DNA of 64,000 nucleotides from Trichocoleus sp. FACHB-46 (GCF_014695385.1 NZ_JACJOD010000006.1:620001-684000), one strand, 5' to 3'. Positions 1 to 8,916 are shown, counted from the stretch's first letter. Made by a program: numbers and translations. Notes: generated from the sequence alone by a model not told the origin.

Positions 1-53
1 CGACGTTGCTCACCACTGCGGGGACGGCGGCCAGAAGTAGACTCAACTGACAT
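1..53 (-). CDS. possible start of a gene downstream of the permease (partial)
   Basis: An ATG at 53 on the minus strand opens a frame that overlaps the last 11 bases of the permease gene and stays open to the window edge, giving 17 residues that begin MSVESTSGRRPRSG. UPF0718 permeases in cyanobacteria are often followed by a TIGR03943-family membrane protein, so this could be its N-terminus. Only a short polar stretch is visible, so the identity is a guess. Confidence 0.3.
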   Translation of the reverse strand, partial: MSVESTSGRRPRSGEQR

Positions 54-1083
54 GCAAGTTAATGAAGAGGGTAAACAAAAAGGTTAACTGCGCGGCTAAA
101 GCAAATAGATAGATGACAGCTCTAGCCTGAAAAATAGACAGCATCAGACCCAAACCTTTCAGGTCAATCATGGGTCCAAAAACCAGAAAGGCTAGCAAAG
201 AGCCACTAGTAAAGGCAGAAGCAAAGGACAGAGCGAAAAACGAATCCACCGTAGAGCAAATGGAGACCAAACCCGCCATCAGCATCATGGCAATAATTGA
301 GGTAACTGGACCTTGGCCTAATCCCAAGACCACCTCTCGCGGCACAAATACTTGGATAAGAGCTGCGATCGCACTGCCTAGAATTAAGACTCCGCCTAAC
401 TCTCGCAGTTCTTGCACCGTATTTTCCAACAACAAATACAAGCGATCTGGTAAAGGCTTACGCATGGTAGCTGCTGCGACCATTGATGCCTGCAACTCGG
501 TGGTATCCATGCGAATCGGTTGACCAATTTGACCCAACAGAAAAGTCCCGGATTGTAACAAAGGCGAAACCCCGCTCTCCGCCTGGCTTTCTTTGGGCTC
601 GCGCGGCATTGGCATAGCCCTGGCTACCGCAGGTTGTAATAAAGGCCGCAGATCGGCTTGAGCGCTAAAGACCCAGCCAATGATGGTCGCGATCGCCAAG
701 GATAGACCTACTCGCAAAAACACAATCTCTGGTTGGTCGCGAAAAGCAATCCAAGTTGACCAAAACACGATGGGGTTAATCGTCGGAGCTGCGAGCAAAA
801 AACCGATCGCCACTGGAGCAGGAGCCCCCTGCATAAGTAAGCGTCGAGCGACTGGGACGTTGCCGCACTCGCAAACTGGAAACAAGAAGCCTACACAACT
901 GCCCGCAAAAGCTCCCAGTAGAGGATTTTTAGGCAAAACTTTGATCAGTTTGCGCTCATCCACAAAGAACAACAGCAAGCCAGAGAATAGTACTCCCAAT
1001 ATCAGGAAGGGAATCGCCTCGACTAACAAGCTTAAGAACAGCGTGAAAGCACTGTTCAATTGGTTTAGATCCATGCGCCTCAT
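43..1083 (-). CDS. UPF0718/YraQ-like permease
   Basis: This is a polytopic inner-membrane protein of 346 residues with about eight hydrophobic segments, in two blocks separated by a polar loop at roughly residues 145-220. The first block carries the family's conserved VCECGNVPVARRLL and APTINPIV motifs; the paired cysteines of PVCECG (about residues 70-72) are the family signature. Members are annotated as permeases, and some are linked to metal, arsenic or thiol traffic, but the substrate is unknown. Two starts are possible, ATG at 1083 and ATG at 1074 (MDLNQLN); AGGAG lies just upstream of both and does not settle the choice. A second gene may begin by overlapping its 3' end. The family call is firm and the function open. 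Confidence 0.85.
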   Translation of the reverse strand: MRRMDLNQLNSAFTLFLSLLVEAIPFLILGVLFSGLLLFFVDERKLIKVLPKNPLLGAFAGSCVGFLFPVCECGNVPVARRLLMQGAPAPVAIGFLLAAPTINPIVFWSTWIAFRDQPEIVFLRVGLSLAIATIIGWVFSAQADLRPLLQPAVARAMPMPREPKESQAESGVSPLLQSGTFLLGQIGQPIRMDTTELQASMVAAATMRKPLPDRLYLLLENTVQELRELGGVLILGSAIAALIQVFVPREVVLGLGQGPVTSIIAMMLMAGLVSICSTVDSFFALSFASAFTSGSLLAFLVFGPMIDLKGLGLMLSIFQARAVIYLFALAAQLTFLFTLFINLHVS

Positions 1084-1715
1084 TCACTCCTCAGATTGAA
1101 GAGCGTGATCCCAGTCATTTTATCGGAATCGTTTGGGAATTGAGTTGAGTATCTCACGATCAGTAAATGCACAGGTGCTAAAAGAGGATCGGGAAGAAAC
1201 GAGCTTTAAAGCAGCCATTTAGACAATCTGTCAATTGTCACACTAGAAAAGGCAGCAGGCTGGGAATAGTAAGAGAAGTAAGCACAAAAATGTCTTGCTT
1301 AGATCCGGTGCCGCTAACGATCGCCAAAAGCTATGTCCTAAGTAAGACTGAAGTAGCTACTTTACCACTTGTGAAAGATTGTCAAAGTTTATGAAAAAAG
1401 AAAAGCTAGTAAGAAGCATGTGGTAGTAATAAGTCAGAGAAATAGCTACTTGAATTTTGATCAGAAATAATACTTATTTTCAGGGTGTATTAGGGTAACG
1501 AATTTAACTTAGTTGAGTTAAATATTTATTGAATCAAGCGATTCCAGTAGCGATCTAACTAATTCCAAAACTACCTTGCTACCGTTGAGCCGTCACGGAA
1601 AGCGTGTCTTTGTCAGACCAATCAAGGAACTGACACAGCTTGCCTAGCCTGCTTACGGAATTCTCCGTAAGTTAACTGTAGAGCCCAGGTAGTGCATCAA
1701 AAATTTAAAATACTT
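1084..1715. other. intergenic region with leader hairpins
   Basis: This AT-rich stretch lies between the divergent permease and beta-sandwich genes. Most of it shows no coding signal. Its right-hand end (about 1580-1690) is structured: TGTCAG/CTGACA can pair across 1613-1636, and a perfect 8-bp stem with a 4-base loop lies at 1652-1671. No tRNA or recognised riboswitch was seen. Confidence 0.5.
1652..1671 (+). promoter_or_regulatory. leader stem-loop upstream of the beta-sandwich gene
   Basis: CTTACGGA pairs with TCCGTAAG around an ATTC loop, 20-45 bases ahead of the candidate start codons at 1692 and 1716. There is no T-run, so it is not a terminator. Its place in the 5' leader suggests a translational or protein-binding role, which is inference. 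Confidence 0.45.
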
Positions 1716-2267
1716 ATGTTCTCCTTCCTGAAGTCACACACCGAGTTGTCTCAGCCCCTTGCACCACCTACAAGTAGACATCATTTAGTTCGGGCTACCG
1801 CTGCTGAAGTTACCCCTTTAAGATTAGGACCAACGCAACTTGATTTTGAAGATTTAGTGGAGTTTGAGCGCGTAGAAAATCAGTATTTTACTTTAGGAGT
1901 TCAGTTTTGGGGTGCGATCGCGATTCGGCCCTCTAATCCGATCTTTGTACCCAGTTCTGGCTGCTTAGTTTTGATGCCTTCCACGTTTCAGGCTGGCATT
2001 CAGGCTCAGTTTTGCCGACCTGTCGCAATCGTGCAAGCTTTGGTCAGCGGCACTCGGCCAGTTACCCTTACGGCTCTAGATAGTAACGGTGTCGTTTTGG
2101 AACGTGTGAGTATTGGCTCTTACCGATACTTGTGGGCTGATGGCCAAGCAGAGCTAGCGCCCCTCCCCCAACAGCCGCTGCAATTACAAACCCCAGGAAT
2201 TGCGAGCATCCTGTTTGAATCTGATGCCCCTTTCACGTTGGACAATTTTTTCTTTAGTCAGCTTTAA
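1716..2267 (+). CDS. hypothetical beta-sandwich protein, PEP-CTERM-passenger-like domain
   Basis: I do not recognise a named family. From about residue 45 the protein has the pattern LDFEDL...NQYFTLGVQFWGA...VTLTALDSNGVVLERV...SILFESDAPFTLDNFFF. That alternation (opening DFE, a central 'G-V-x-F', 'A-x-D-x-x-G' and closing 'LDNF') resembles the extracellular beta-sandwich domain common in PEP-CTERM exosortase substrates. No signal peptide and no PEP-CTERM tail are visible, so this copy is probably not sorted by exosortase. The ATG at 1716 is preferred; a GTG at 1692 would add eight residues, and neither has a clear ribosome binding site. The gene converges on the histidine kinase gene, 17 bases away. 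It is probably a real gene; function unknown. Confidence 0.6.
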   Translation: MFSFLKSHTELSQPLAPPTSRHHLVRATAAEVTPLRLGPTQLDFEDLVEFERVENQYFTLGVQFWGAIAIRPSNPIFVPSSGCLVLMPSTFQAGIQAQFCRPVAIVQALVSGTRPVTLTALDSNGVVLERVSIGSYRYLWADGQAELAPLPQQPLQLQTPGIASILFESDAPFTLDNFFFSQL

Positions 2268-2284
2268 CTCCAAGGTAGTTAAGG

Positions 2285-4342
2285 CTAGTCAGTAGCCGTA
2301 GGCTGGCAAGCAGAAACAGGTAATACTATTCGAAATTCGGCACCCGCTCCAGGTTGACTGCAACATTGCAGACGACCCTTGTGCCCTTTAACCACAATTT
2401 GATAGCAAATTGATAGTCCTAATCCTGTTCCTTTGCCCACTTCTTTAGTCGTGAAGAAGGGGTCAAAGATGCGCTCCTGTAACTCTAGAGGAATTCCTGG
2501 TCCGTCATCTCGAATTGAGACAACTACGCGATCGCCTTCATGCCAAGTCTGAATTGTGATATTTGCTTTTTCCCCAGCGGCATCTAAAGCATTGGCCAAG
2601 AGATTGAGGAAGACTTGATTAATTTGTCCTGCATGGCACTCTACCGAGGGAAGCTCGCCATAGAGCTTGTCAATTTTGACGCCTGTTTTAACCCGATGCT
2701 GCAAGATTAGCAGAGTGCTTTCAATACCTTCATGCAGGTCAACAGACTTGCGCTCTGCTTCATCTAATCTAGAAAAATTGCGCAGAGTTAAAACAATCTC
2801 TCGGATGCGCTTGGTACCTTCCTCCATAGAATTAATTAGCTTGGGAAAGTCCTCCCGCACATAGCTAAGTTCTTGCTCAGCAATCAACTCTGCGATCGCT
2901 TCTGGAGGATTAGGACAACAGTCTTCGTAAAGGGCGATCGCTTGATTTAAGGCAGTGGTATAGCGTTGGGCATAGGGCAGATTGGCATGAATAAAGGTGA
3001 TGGCGTTGTTAATTTCATGAGCAACTCCCGCCACCATTTGTCCTAAGCTAGATAGCTTTTCACTCTGAAGCAACTGCATTTGTGTGGTTTGCAGTTCTTC
3101 TAGCGTCGCTTTGAGCGTTTCGGCCTGAGCTTGAGACTGAACTGCTGCTGTTTGCACCTGGGTATACAGTTGAGCTTGCTGAATTGCAATTGCAGCTTGG
3201 TCGGCCAACTTCTGTAATAATTCGGTTTCCCACGCCTGCCAAACCCGAGGCGCACTACACTCGTGAGCGACTAACAGCCCCCATAACTTTGAGCGGATAA
3301 TGATGGGGACAATCAAATTGGCCTTGACCTGTAATTGCTCTAAGAAGTTGACATGGCAAGGGTCTAAACCAGCTTGAAAAATGTTGTGGATAGCACGAAC
3401 GCGGCCTCCCTGATATTGCTGGGCATACTTGGCCGAGAAGCAGTTGTCCTGGCTCATTTGACCCAGCGCTGACCTCCAAGGGCTAATAACTTCCTCTACA
3501 ACGACTTCACCTTGCCAGTTGGCATCCAAAAACTGGTAGATTACCACCCGATCGGTGTCGAGTAAGTGCCGCACTTCTCGCACTACTGTCTGCAAGATGG
3601 TCTGTAAGTCCAAAGTGCTGCGAATTTGATTCGTGACTAAGCGCAGGAGAGATTCCTGCTCCACCTGTCGCCGGGTTTCACTATATAGCCAAGCTTGATT
3701 GATGGCGATCGCCAACTGACTGCCGACGCCCTCTAGCAGTTCCATTTCCCAAGGGGTCCATTCCCGTTCGCGATCGCACTGATGCAGCCCAATAATGCCG
3801 TTGACCTTGCCTTGGTAACGAGTTGCCAAAGCCATCATGGAGCGAATTTGTAAGCCCTGAGCCACTTCCCTAATTTGCTCGGTTAAGCCCGGAAACTCTA
3901 AAAAGCGAGTGACTGCTAAGGCTCTAGGCTGGGCAATCAAGGCCTGTAAGTGAGGATTATCTCTGAAGGGGATTTTGCTGCCGAGTTGAGAGGGATAGTC
4001 GCCTTGGTTATACTCCCCCATCGTTGTCAGACTATCTTCCTCATCTGGCTCCACGACTAAAATACTAGCTCTGCTACATTTCAGGGCTTGGCCTAGTAAA
4101 CGACAAGCAGAATTTAAGATTTCTTCTAAATCTAAAGTGCTGCGAATTTCATTACTAATTTGATTAATCAGCTTAGAGAGTTGAACTTGCTGCTGTAGTT
4201 GTTGCGTTAAGTTTTGATGGCGCTGACGTTTATATAGTTCTAGCTCCAATAGCTCACCTTCAGCAGGATGTGTCCCATTATTCTCCAGAGAAAATGCTTG
4301 ACAATGTGAATGAAGAGGAGAGCTATTGACTTCAGAGGACAT
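2285..4342 (-). CDS. hybrid-GAF sensor histidine kinase, putative DXCF cyanobacteriochrome
   Basis: The 685-residue soluble kinase has a short coiled N-terminus, GAF1 (about 68-215), GAF2 (about 240-390), a coiled coil (395-430), a HisKA domain with phospho-acceptor His442 in VAHEINN, and an HATPase domain with an N-box (LNLLANALDA, 579-588), DDGPGIP (612-618) and GKGTGLGLS (636-644). GAF2 reads like a bilin-binding domain: DRVVIYQF, DNCF (Asp299-Cys301-Phe302), GRVRAI, PCH (Cys329-His330), ANLIVPI and LWGLLVAHECS. The 28-residue spacing of the two cysteines matches DXCF cyanobacteriochromes such as TePixJ (Cys494/Cys522). It therefore probably binds phycocyanobilin or phycoviolobilin and senses blue/green light; GAF1 lacks these cysteines. 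No receiver gene is adjacent. A GGDEF gene is transcribed divergently 606 bases away, which suggests a shared light or stress output, by inference. Confidence 0.9.
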   Translation of the reverse strand: MSSEVNSSPLHSHCQAFSLENNGTHPAEGELLELELYKRQRHQNLTQQLQQQVQLSKLINQISNEIRSTLDLEEILNSACRLLGQALKCSRASILVVEPDEEDSLTTMGEYNQGDYPSQLGSKIPFRDNPHLQALIAQPRALAVTRFLEFPGLTEQIREVAQGLQIRSMMALATRYQGKVNGIIGLHQCDREREWTPWEMELLEGVGSQLAIAINQAWLYSETRRQVEQESLLRLVTNQIRSTLDLQTILQTVVREVRHLLDTDRVVIYQFLDANWQGEVVVEEVISPWRSALGQMSQDNCFSAKYAQQYQGGRVRAIHNIFQAGLDPCHVNFLEQLQVKANLIVPIIIRSKLWGLLVAHECSAPRVWQAWETELLQKLADQAAIAIQQAQLYTQVQTAAVQSQAQAETLKATLEELQTTQMQLLQSEKLSSLGQMVAGVAHEINNAITFIHANLPYAQRYTTALNQAIALYEDCCPNPPEAIAELIAEQELSYVREDFPKLINSMEEGTKRIREIVLTLRNFSRLDEAERKSVDLHEGIESTLLILQHRVKTGVKIDKLYGELPSVECHAGQINQVFLNLLANALDAAGEKANITIQTWHEGDRVVVSIRDDGPGIPLELQERIFDPFFTTKEVGKGTGLGLSICYQIVVKGHKGRLQCCSQPGAGAEFRIVLPVSACQPTATD

Positions 4343-4948
4343 AAATTCTCAACTGCTTTTGCGGCTTTAGGTCTTGTAAATAACGAATGAATAAATTGAC
4401 TAAAAGCAGGCTTTTAAGGAATTAAATGTTTTACTAGTTCTTCTAAACAAAGCAATAGACGCTGAAATAGCGTATTGGTTGCTCAAATTATTAAAATTAG
4501 ATCAATCTAATCAAAATAAATTTTCGTCCTACATCTGTCTTAGGACAGAAGAGGTCTGTGGTGTTCAAAGTCACAAGAGGCGATCGCTGCTTGTGCTAGA
4601 TCTCTGTATTTTTACTTAAGTAAATTGAAGCGATGTCTAGTGGAGATGCTGGTGGAGATGCATAAAGAACAGATTCACTCTTACAAAGAGCTTGCCTTTA
4701 TCCAGTCTAGCTAGTTCATCGGCAAATTAGACGCACCCGAGATCTAAAACCAATCGCTAAATGGGATAACCGGAAAACTAAAGAGTCTGCCCTATGGAAA
4801 AAATTCTATCGCTTTTGCTTAAGTTTTGGGAATTTATAAGGATCTAAAAGTAATTACTTTTTAGGCTTTAATCAAGAATTTTTTTTTAGATATTCCAATC
4901 CTTAAGCTAGTTCCTAAGAACGGGTTCCAGTTCTTAAGATAGAAGTTT
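4343..4948. other. divergent intergenic region, histidine kinase / GGDEF gene
   Basis: This 606-base AT-rich region holds the promoters of two divergent signalling genes. It has one HIP1-type site near 4580 and A/T runs around 4800-4890. I found no ORF with coding character, no tRNA and no recognisable c-di-GMP riboswitch. Confidence 0.5.
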
Positions 4949-6697
4949 ATGGGTGCTGCAACGGTACAAGTTAGTGATCCTCAAATGCTTCAATCAAGAT
5001 TCAGGCAGCCTAATTGGAAATCCATCTACCCTTTGGTAGAAGCAGCAGTCATTAATCTCGCCTCAGCAAACTCCCTATTACAACAGATTGTAGAAGCGAT
5101 CGCCGCTGAGTATCAAGTTGAGTGCCTACTCTGGACGGGGTTTGACCCTGAAGTGGCTGAGGGCATTCAAGTTTATGGCACGGCTCGAGCTTTGCAAAGC
5201 CTGAAACAGGAGCTGAGTTTAATTCCCACTCTAGCCGAGACTCCCGGATTAATTTTAACTGCTCCGCCAGCCCAGGAGTCGAAAATTCAGATTTGCTATC
5301 TATCCAAGTCACCTCAATGGTTGTTAGACCAACAGCACCTCTCACACGCCGCTAGACTGTTTGGGGAAACCTTGATTGTGCCTGCTTGGAATGGCGATCG
5401 CCTCCGCTTTGTCCTGCAATTGCAGCGCCACCTACCGCAAGCTGCTACACATTTACCCGCTCTAGAGACAAGGCGTAAGCCATTTCTGCGCTCTTACTTT
5501 AACCCTAAAGTACCTACGCCTCAGCCTACAGTTGCAGCCGCTCAAGCTTGGATGGTCGAGGAAGTTGAAACGCTAGAAGTGATTTGTAGCCAGGTAGTAT
5601 TGGCGCTGAATGCGCTGCACTGGCGGGAGCGCCTCGAACAATCGCGGCAACAGGCAGCCCTAGTCGGTCGAATTGTGCGGTTGCTGAACTCCAGCCTCAA
5701 CCCCAATGAGATTGTGGAATGCATTGTGGCGGAGTTGGGCCAAGGGTTGAACAGCGATCGCTGCATTTTAGTAGATCTGCGAGGCGATCCAGTCCATATC
5801 TTGGCTGCTTGGGACCATCCAGAGCGGTGCTTTCAGCCGCTAGAGAATCGCCATATCGCCCGTGATCTCTGGCAGGACACAGTTGAGATGTTTCTCCAGG
5901 GTGCGGCTTCCTATCTGGAGTTAGAACTGAGCCAACAGGAGTCTGACCCGCTGTTAAATTGGTTGCGTGAAATTCAAGCTTTTGCTGCTTTAATTGTGCC
6001 GCTGTTTGTCCAAGATGAGTTTTTTGGCGCAGTCCTGCTGTTGTCTTACGAAAAGGAACGAGTTTACGAGCTAGATGAACTCCAGACGATTCGGCAGGTC
6101 GCAGACCAGGCTGCGGTAGCTTTGACCAATGCCCAGCACTATCAAAGCCTTTGGTTCAAGCAAGAAACTCTACGCTTGCAAAATAATTCCTTACAACTGG
6201 AAGTGATTCATGATGAGTTGACGCAATTGCTAAATCGGCGATCGCTAGAGCGGGAGCTGGCTCAACTCAGTGCTCCTGCCCAGTGGAACTTGCAGCCGCC
6301 CTTCAGTGTGATTGTGTGTGATATCGACTACTTCAAGCTGATCAACGACTCTTATGGTCACTTAGTGGGGGATGAAGTGTTGTACAGCTTGGCCCAACGA
6401 CTGCAAAAACAGCTACGGTTTGGTACATCCGCTTATCGGTATGGTGGTGAAGAGTTTGTCATTCTACTAATGGATGTGACGCTAGACAGAGCCTTTGAAG
6501 TCGCTGAGCGGTTGCGGCTGGCGATTCGCTCCACCGCCTTCGAGACCACGATTGGACCGTTGGAAATTAGTGCTAGTTTTGGCGTGGCACAACAGGATCC
6601 AACTAGCGATCAAGATGCTTGGGATACGGTACAGCGAGCTGACCGAGCTTTGTATGAGGCGAAGCGTCAAGGTCGCGATCGCGCGATCGTGCTTTAG
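4949..6697 (+). CDS. GAF-GGDEF diguanylate cyclase
   Basis: This soluble enzyme of 582 residues should make cyclic di-GMP from two GTP. A degenerate N-terminal GAF-like region (about 35-225) is followed by a clearer GAF domain (about 238-395), a coiled linker and a GGDEF domain (about 418-582). The catalytic core is intact: DELTQLLNRR, CDIDYFKLINDSYGH with metal ligands near Asp458, and GGEEF at 499-503. The product-inhibition site, normally RxxD five residues before the motif, reads R490-F-G-T493, so feedback control by c-di-GMP is probably weakened. Neither GAF domain has the Cys-His pair of a bilin-binding domain. It is divergent from the cyanobacteriochrome kinase. Family and activity are well supported; the input signal is unknown. 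Confidence 0.9.
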   Translation: MGAATVQVSDPQMLQSRFRQPNWKSIYPLVEAAVINLASANSLLQQIVEAIAAEYQVECLLWTGFDPEVAEGIQVYGTARALQSLKQELSLIPTLAETPGLILTAPPAQESKIQICYLSKSPQWLLDQQHLSHAARLFGETLIVPAWNGDRLRFVLQLQRHLPQAATHLPALETRRKPFLRSYFNPKVPTPQPTVAAAQAWMVEEVETLEVICSQVVLALNALHWRERLEQSRQQAALVGRIVRLLNSSLNPNEIVECIVAELGQGLNSDRCILVDLRGDPVHILAAWDHPERCFQPLENRHIARDLWQDTVEMFLQGAASYLELELSQQESDPLLNWLREIQAFAALIVPLFVQDEFFGAVLLLSYEKERVYELDELQTIRQVADQAAVALTNAQHYQSLWFKQETLRLQNNSLQLEVIHDELTQLLNRRSLERELAQLSAPAQWNLQPPFSVIVCDIDYFKLINDSYGHLVGDEVLYSLAQRLQKQLRFGTSAYRYGGEEFVILLMDVTLDRAFEVAERLRLAIRSTAFETTIGPLEISASFGVAQQDPTSDQDAWDTVQRADRALYEAKRQGRDRAIVL

Positions 6698-6777
6698 ACA
6701 TCCGTAAGTGCAAATGCTAGAGTTGAGCAGTTTAAAGAAAAGCGATCGCGAGAGTGTCTTTGGAGGCGAATTTGAGC

Positions 6778-8232
6778 ATGGTTCACCCTTCCTCTGTGCC
6801 AGCAACCGACTCAATTAAATTTGGTACAGATGGTTGGCGAGGTGTAATTGCCGCAGACTTTACATTTGAGCGTTTGGCATTGGTGGCACCGATTGCAGCT
6901 CAAGTTCTGGCTCAAGTGTATGGGGCGACAGGTAGTCGCACGATTATTGTGGGGCACGATCGCCGCTTCTTATCGGAAGAGTTTGCCCGTACGACTGCCG
7001 AAGCAGTGCAAGCCGCAGGCTTCGATGTCTTGCTAACCAGTACCTACGCACCTACGCCTGCTTTTAGTTGGGCTGCCAAGCAAGAAAATGCTTTGGGAGC
7101 CTTGGTAATTACAGCCAGCCATAATCCGGGTAGTTACTCGGGCTTAAAAGTTAAAGGAGCGTTTGGAGGCTCAGTATCTCCAGAAGTCACTAAGCAAATT
7201 GAAGCCTTGCTAGCAACGCCACCCGCTGCAACTACTAATTCGCCTGGCACCATCCAAAGCTTTGATCCTTGGCCGAGCTACTGTGAAGCGATTCGCCAAA
7301 AAGTCGATATTGCTCTGATTCAAAATGCGATCGCCCAAGGCAACCTAACTGTTTTTGCGGACGTGATGCATGGAGCCGCAGCGGGTGGCTTGGCCCAGAT
7401 TTTGGGCATGCCGATTCACGAACTCAACAGCGATCGCGATCCGTTATTTGAAGGCGGCGCACCCGAACCGCTACCGCGCTACCTCGACAAGCTTTTTCAA
7501 CAAATCAAAACTCACCGAGCTGCTAATTCCAATCTGGCGGTTGGATTGGTTTTTGATGGAGATAGCGATCGCATTGCTGCGGTTGATGGCCAAGGCAACT
7601 TCCTCAGCTCTCAAGTGCTGATTCCGATTTTGATTGATCATCTGACTGCTCGTCGGGGCTTCAAAGGCGAAATCGTCAAAACAGTCAGCGGTTCCGACCT
7701 CATCCCCAAAGTGGCGGCTCTGTATAACCTGCCTGTATTTGAAACAGCGGTGGGCTACAAATACATTGCCGACCGCATGATGGAAGCACAAGTGCTGCTA
7801 GGCGGCGAAGAATCCGGCGGCATTGGCTACGGGCATCACATCCCTGAGCGAGATGCCCTCCTATCTGCTCTGTACGTTCTAGAGGCGATCGCTCAGTCTG
7901 GGTTAGATCTGGCAGATTTCTACCGCCAGTTACAGGAAAAAACTAACTTTACCTCTGCCTACGATCGCATTGATCTGCCCTTGGCGAGTATGGCTGTGCG
8001 ATCGCAGTTGCTAGAGCAGCTACAAAAGCATCCCTTGACTGAAATTGCCGGACAAGCCGTGATTGATTGCAATACTGCCGACGGCTACAAATTTCGCTTA
8101 GCTGATCAGCGATGGTTAATGATTCGCTTTAGCGGCACCGAACCTGTCCTCCGCCTCTACTGCGAAGCCGCAACCCTCACCCAAGTTCATGAAACTCTTG
8201 CTTGGGCTAAGAACTGGGCCAACTCCTTTTAA
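6778..8232 (+). CDS. phosphoglucomutase/phosphomannomutase family protein
   Basis: This cytosolic alpha-D-phosphohexomutase moves a phosphate between C1 and C6 of a hexose. All four signature loops are visible: ITASHNPGSYSG with the phosphoserine at about residue 114, DGDSDR for magnesium, GGEESGGIG for sugar choice, and RFSGTEPVLRLY for phosphate binding. FGTDGWRG near the N-terminus is typical of the PGM/PMM/GlmM superfamily. I chose the ATG at 6778 because GGAGG lies at 6762-6766, 11 bases upstream; a GTG at 6754 would put that site inside the gene. Substrate (glucose-1-P, mannose-1-P or glucosamine) cannot be decided from sequence alone. It is separated from the rdgB-like gene by a REP-like hairpin. 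Confidence 0.92.
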   Translation: MVHPSSVPATDSIKFGTDGWRGVIAADFTFERLALVAPIAAQVLAQVYGATGSRTIIVGHDRRFLSEEFARTTAEAVQAAGFDVLLTSTYAPTPAFSWAAKQENALGALVITASHNPGSYSGLKVKGAFGGSVSPEVTKQIEALLATPPAATTNSPGTIQSFDPWPSYCEAIRQKVDIALIQNAIAQGNLTVFADVMHGAAAGGLAQILGMPIHELNSDRDPLFEGGAPEPLPRYLDKLFQQIKTHRAANSNLAVGLVFDGDSDRIAAVDGQGNFLSSQVLIPILIDHLTARRGFKGEIVKTVSGSDLIPKVAALYNLPVFETAVGYKYIADRMMEAQVLLGGEESGGIGYGHHIPERDALLSALYVLEAIAQSGLDLADFYRQLQEKTNFTSAYDRIDLPLASMAVRSQLLEQLQKHPLTEIAGQAVIDCNTADGYKFRLADQRWLMIRFSGTEPVLRLYCEAATLTQVHETLAWAKNWANSF

Positions 8233-8247
8233 TGACCTAACCCCCAA

Positions 8248-8270
8248 CCCCTTCCCTATTAGGGAAGGGG
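8248..8270. repeat. REP-like hairpin, CCCCTTCCC...GGGAAGGGG
   Basis: A perfect 9-bp inverted repeat with a TATTA loop lies between the phosphohexomutase and pyrophosphatase genes, preceded by TAACCCCCAA. Palindromes of this kind are dispersed in many cyanobacterial genomes. There is no T-run, so it is more likely a repeat element or mRNA-stabilising stem than a terminator. Confidence 0.6.
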
Positions 8271-8300
8271 AGAATTGTTGTTTCTGCCTGACTTATTATC

Positions 8301-8879
8301 ATGAGACCCCTGATTGTTGCTACTGGCAATCCTGGCAAGTTGCGGGAAATGCAAGAATATCTGGCTGGTTCTAATTGGGATTTGCAGCTCAAACCAGCCG
8401 AACTCGACGTGGAAGAAACTGGGGACACTTTTCTTGCCAACGCTTCTCTGAAAGCAGCGCAAATTGCTCAAGCTACGGGAGAATGGGCGATCGCGGATGA
8501 CTCCGGTTTAGAAGTAGAAGCCCTAGAAGGTGCACCCGGCGTTTACTCTGCCCGCTATGGCCAGACCGATCCAGAACGTATAGAGCGGTTGCTGATTGAA
8601 CTCGGCAGTGAGCTGAATCGCCAAGCTCAGTTTGTTTGTGTCGTTGTCGTCGCTCGCCCAGATGGTTCGATCGCCCTGCAATCAGAAGGGGTGTGTCGGG
8701 GAGAAATTCTGCATGCTCCTCGCGGTACGGGTGGATTTGGCTATGATCCAGTGTTCTATGTGCCAGAAAAGCACCTCACCTTTGCGGAAATGACCCCAGA
8801 GGTGAAGCGATCACTCAGCCATCGAGGTCAAGCGATCGCGGCTTTAATTCCACAACTGCGATCGCTGAAAGTAGACTGA
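8301..8879 (+). CDS. rdgB: RdgB/HAM1 non-canonical purine NTP pyrophosphatase
   Basis: The enzyme hydrolyses dITP, ITP and XTP to monophosphates and so keeps deaminated purines out of DNA and RNA. The 192-residue length is normal for the family. Diagnostic motifs are ATGNPGKLREM at the N-terminus for phosphate binding, DDSGLEVEAL...GVYSARYG in the centre, GTGGFGYDPVF, and SHRGQA near the C-terminus. The ATG at 8301 begins immediately before the conserved first strand. It follows the phosphohexomutase gene by 68 bases and may be cotranscribed. A strong two-way terminator separates it from convergent glnB. Confidence 0.93.
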   Translation: MRPLIVATGNPGKLREMQEYLAGSNWDLQLKPAELDVEETGDTFLANASLKAAQIAQATGEWAIADDSGLEVEALEGAPGVYSARYGQTDPERIERLLIELGSELNRQAQFVCVVVVARPDGSIALQSEGVCRGEILHAPRGTGGFGYDPVFYVPEKHLTFAEMTPEVKRSLSHRGQAIAALIPQLRSLKVD

Positions 8880-8916
8880 ATTGCCAAGAGCAATAAACTG
8901 TTTCTAAATGTTAGAG

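Noticed and set aside
4343-4948. Possible c-di-GMP riboswitch ahead of the GGDEF gene
   Set aside because: I could not find the conserved core or the expected helices.
6754-6777. GTG start eight codons upstream for the phosphohexomutase
   Set aside because: GGAGG lies between the GTG and the ATG at 6778, so the ATG fits better.
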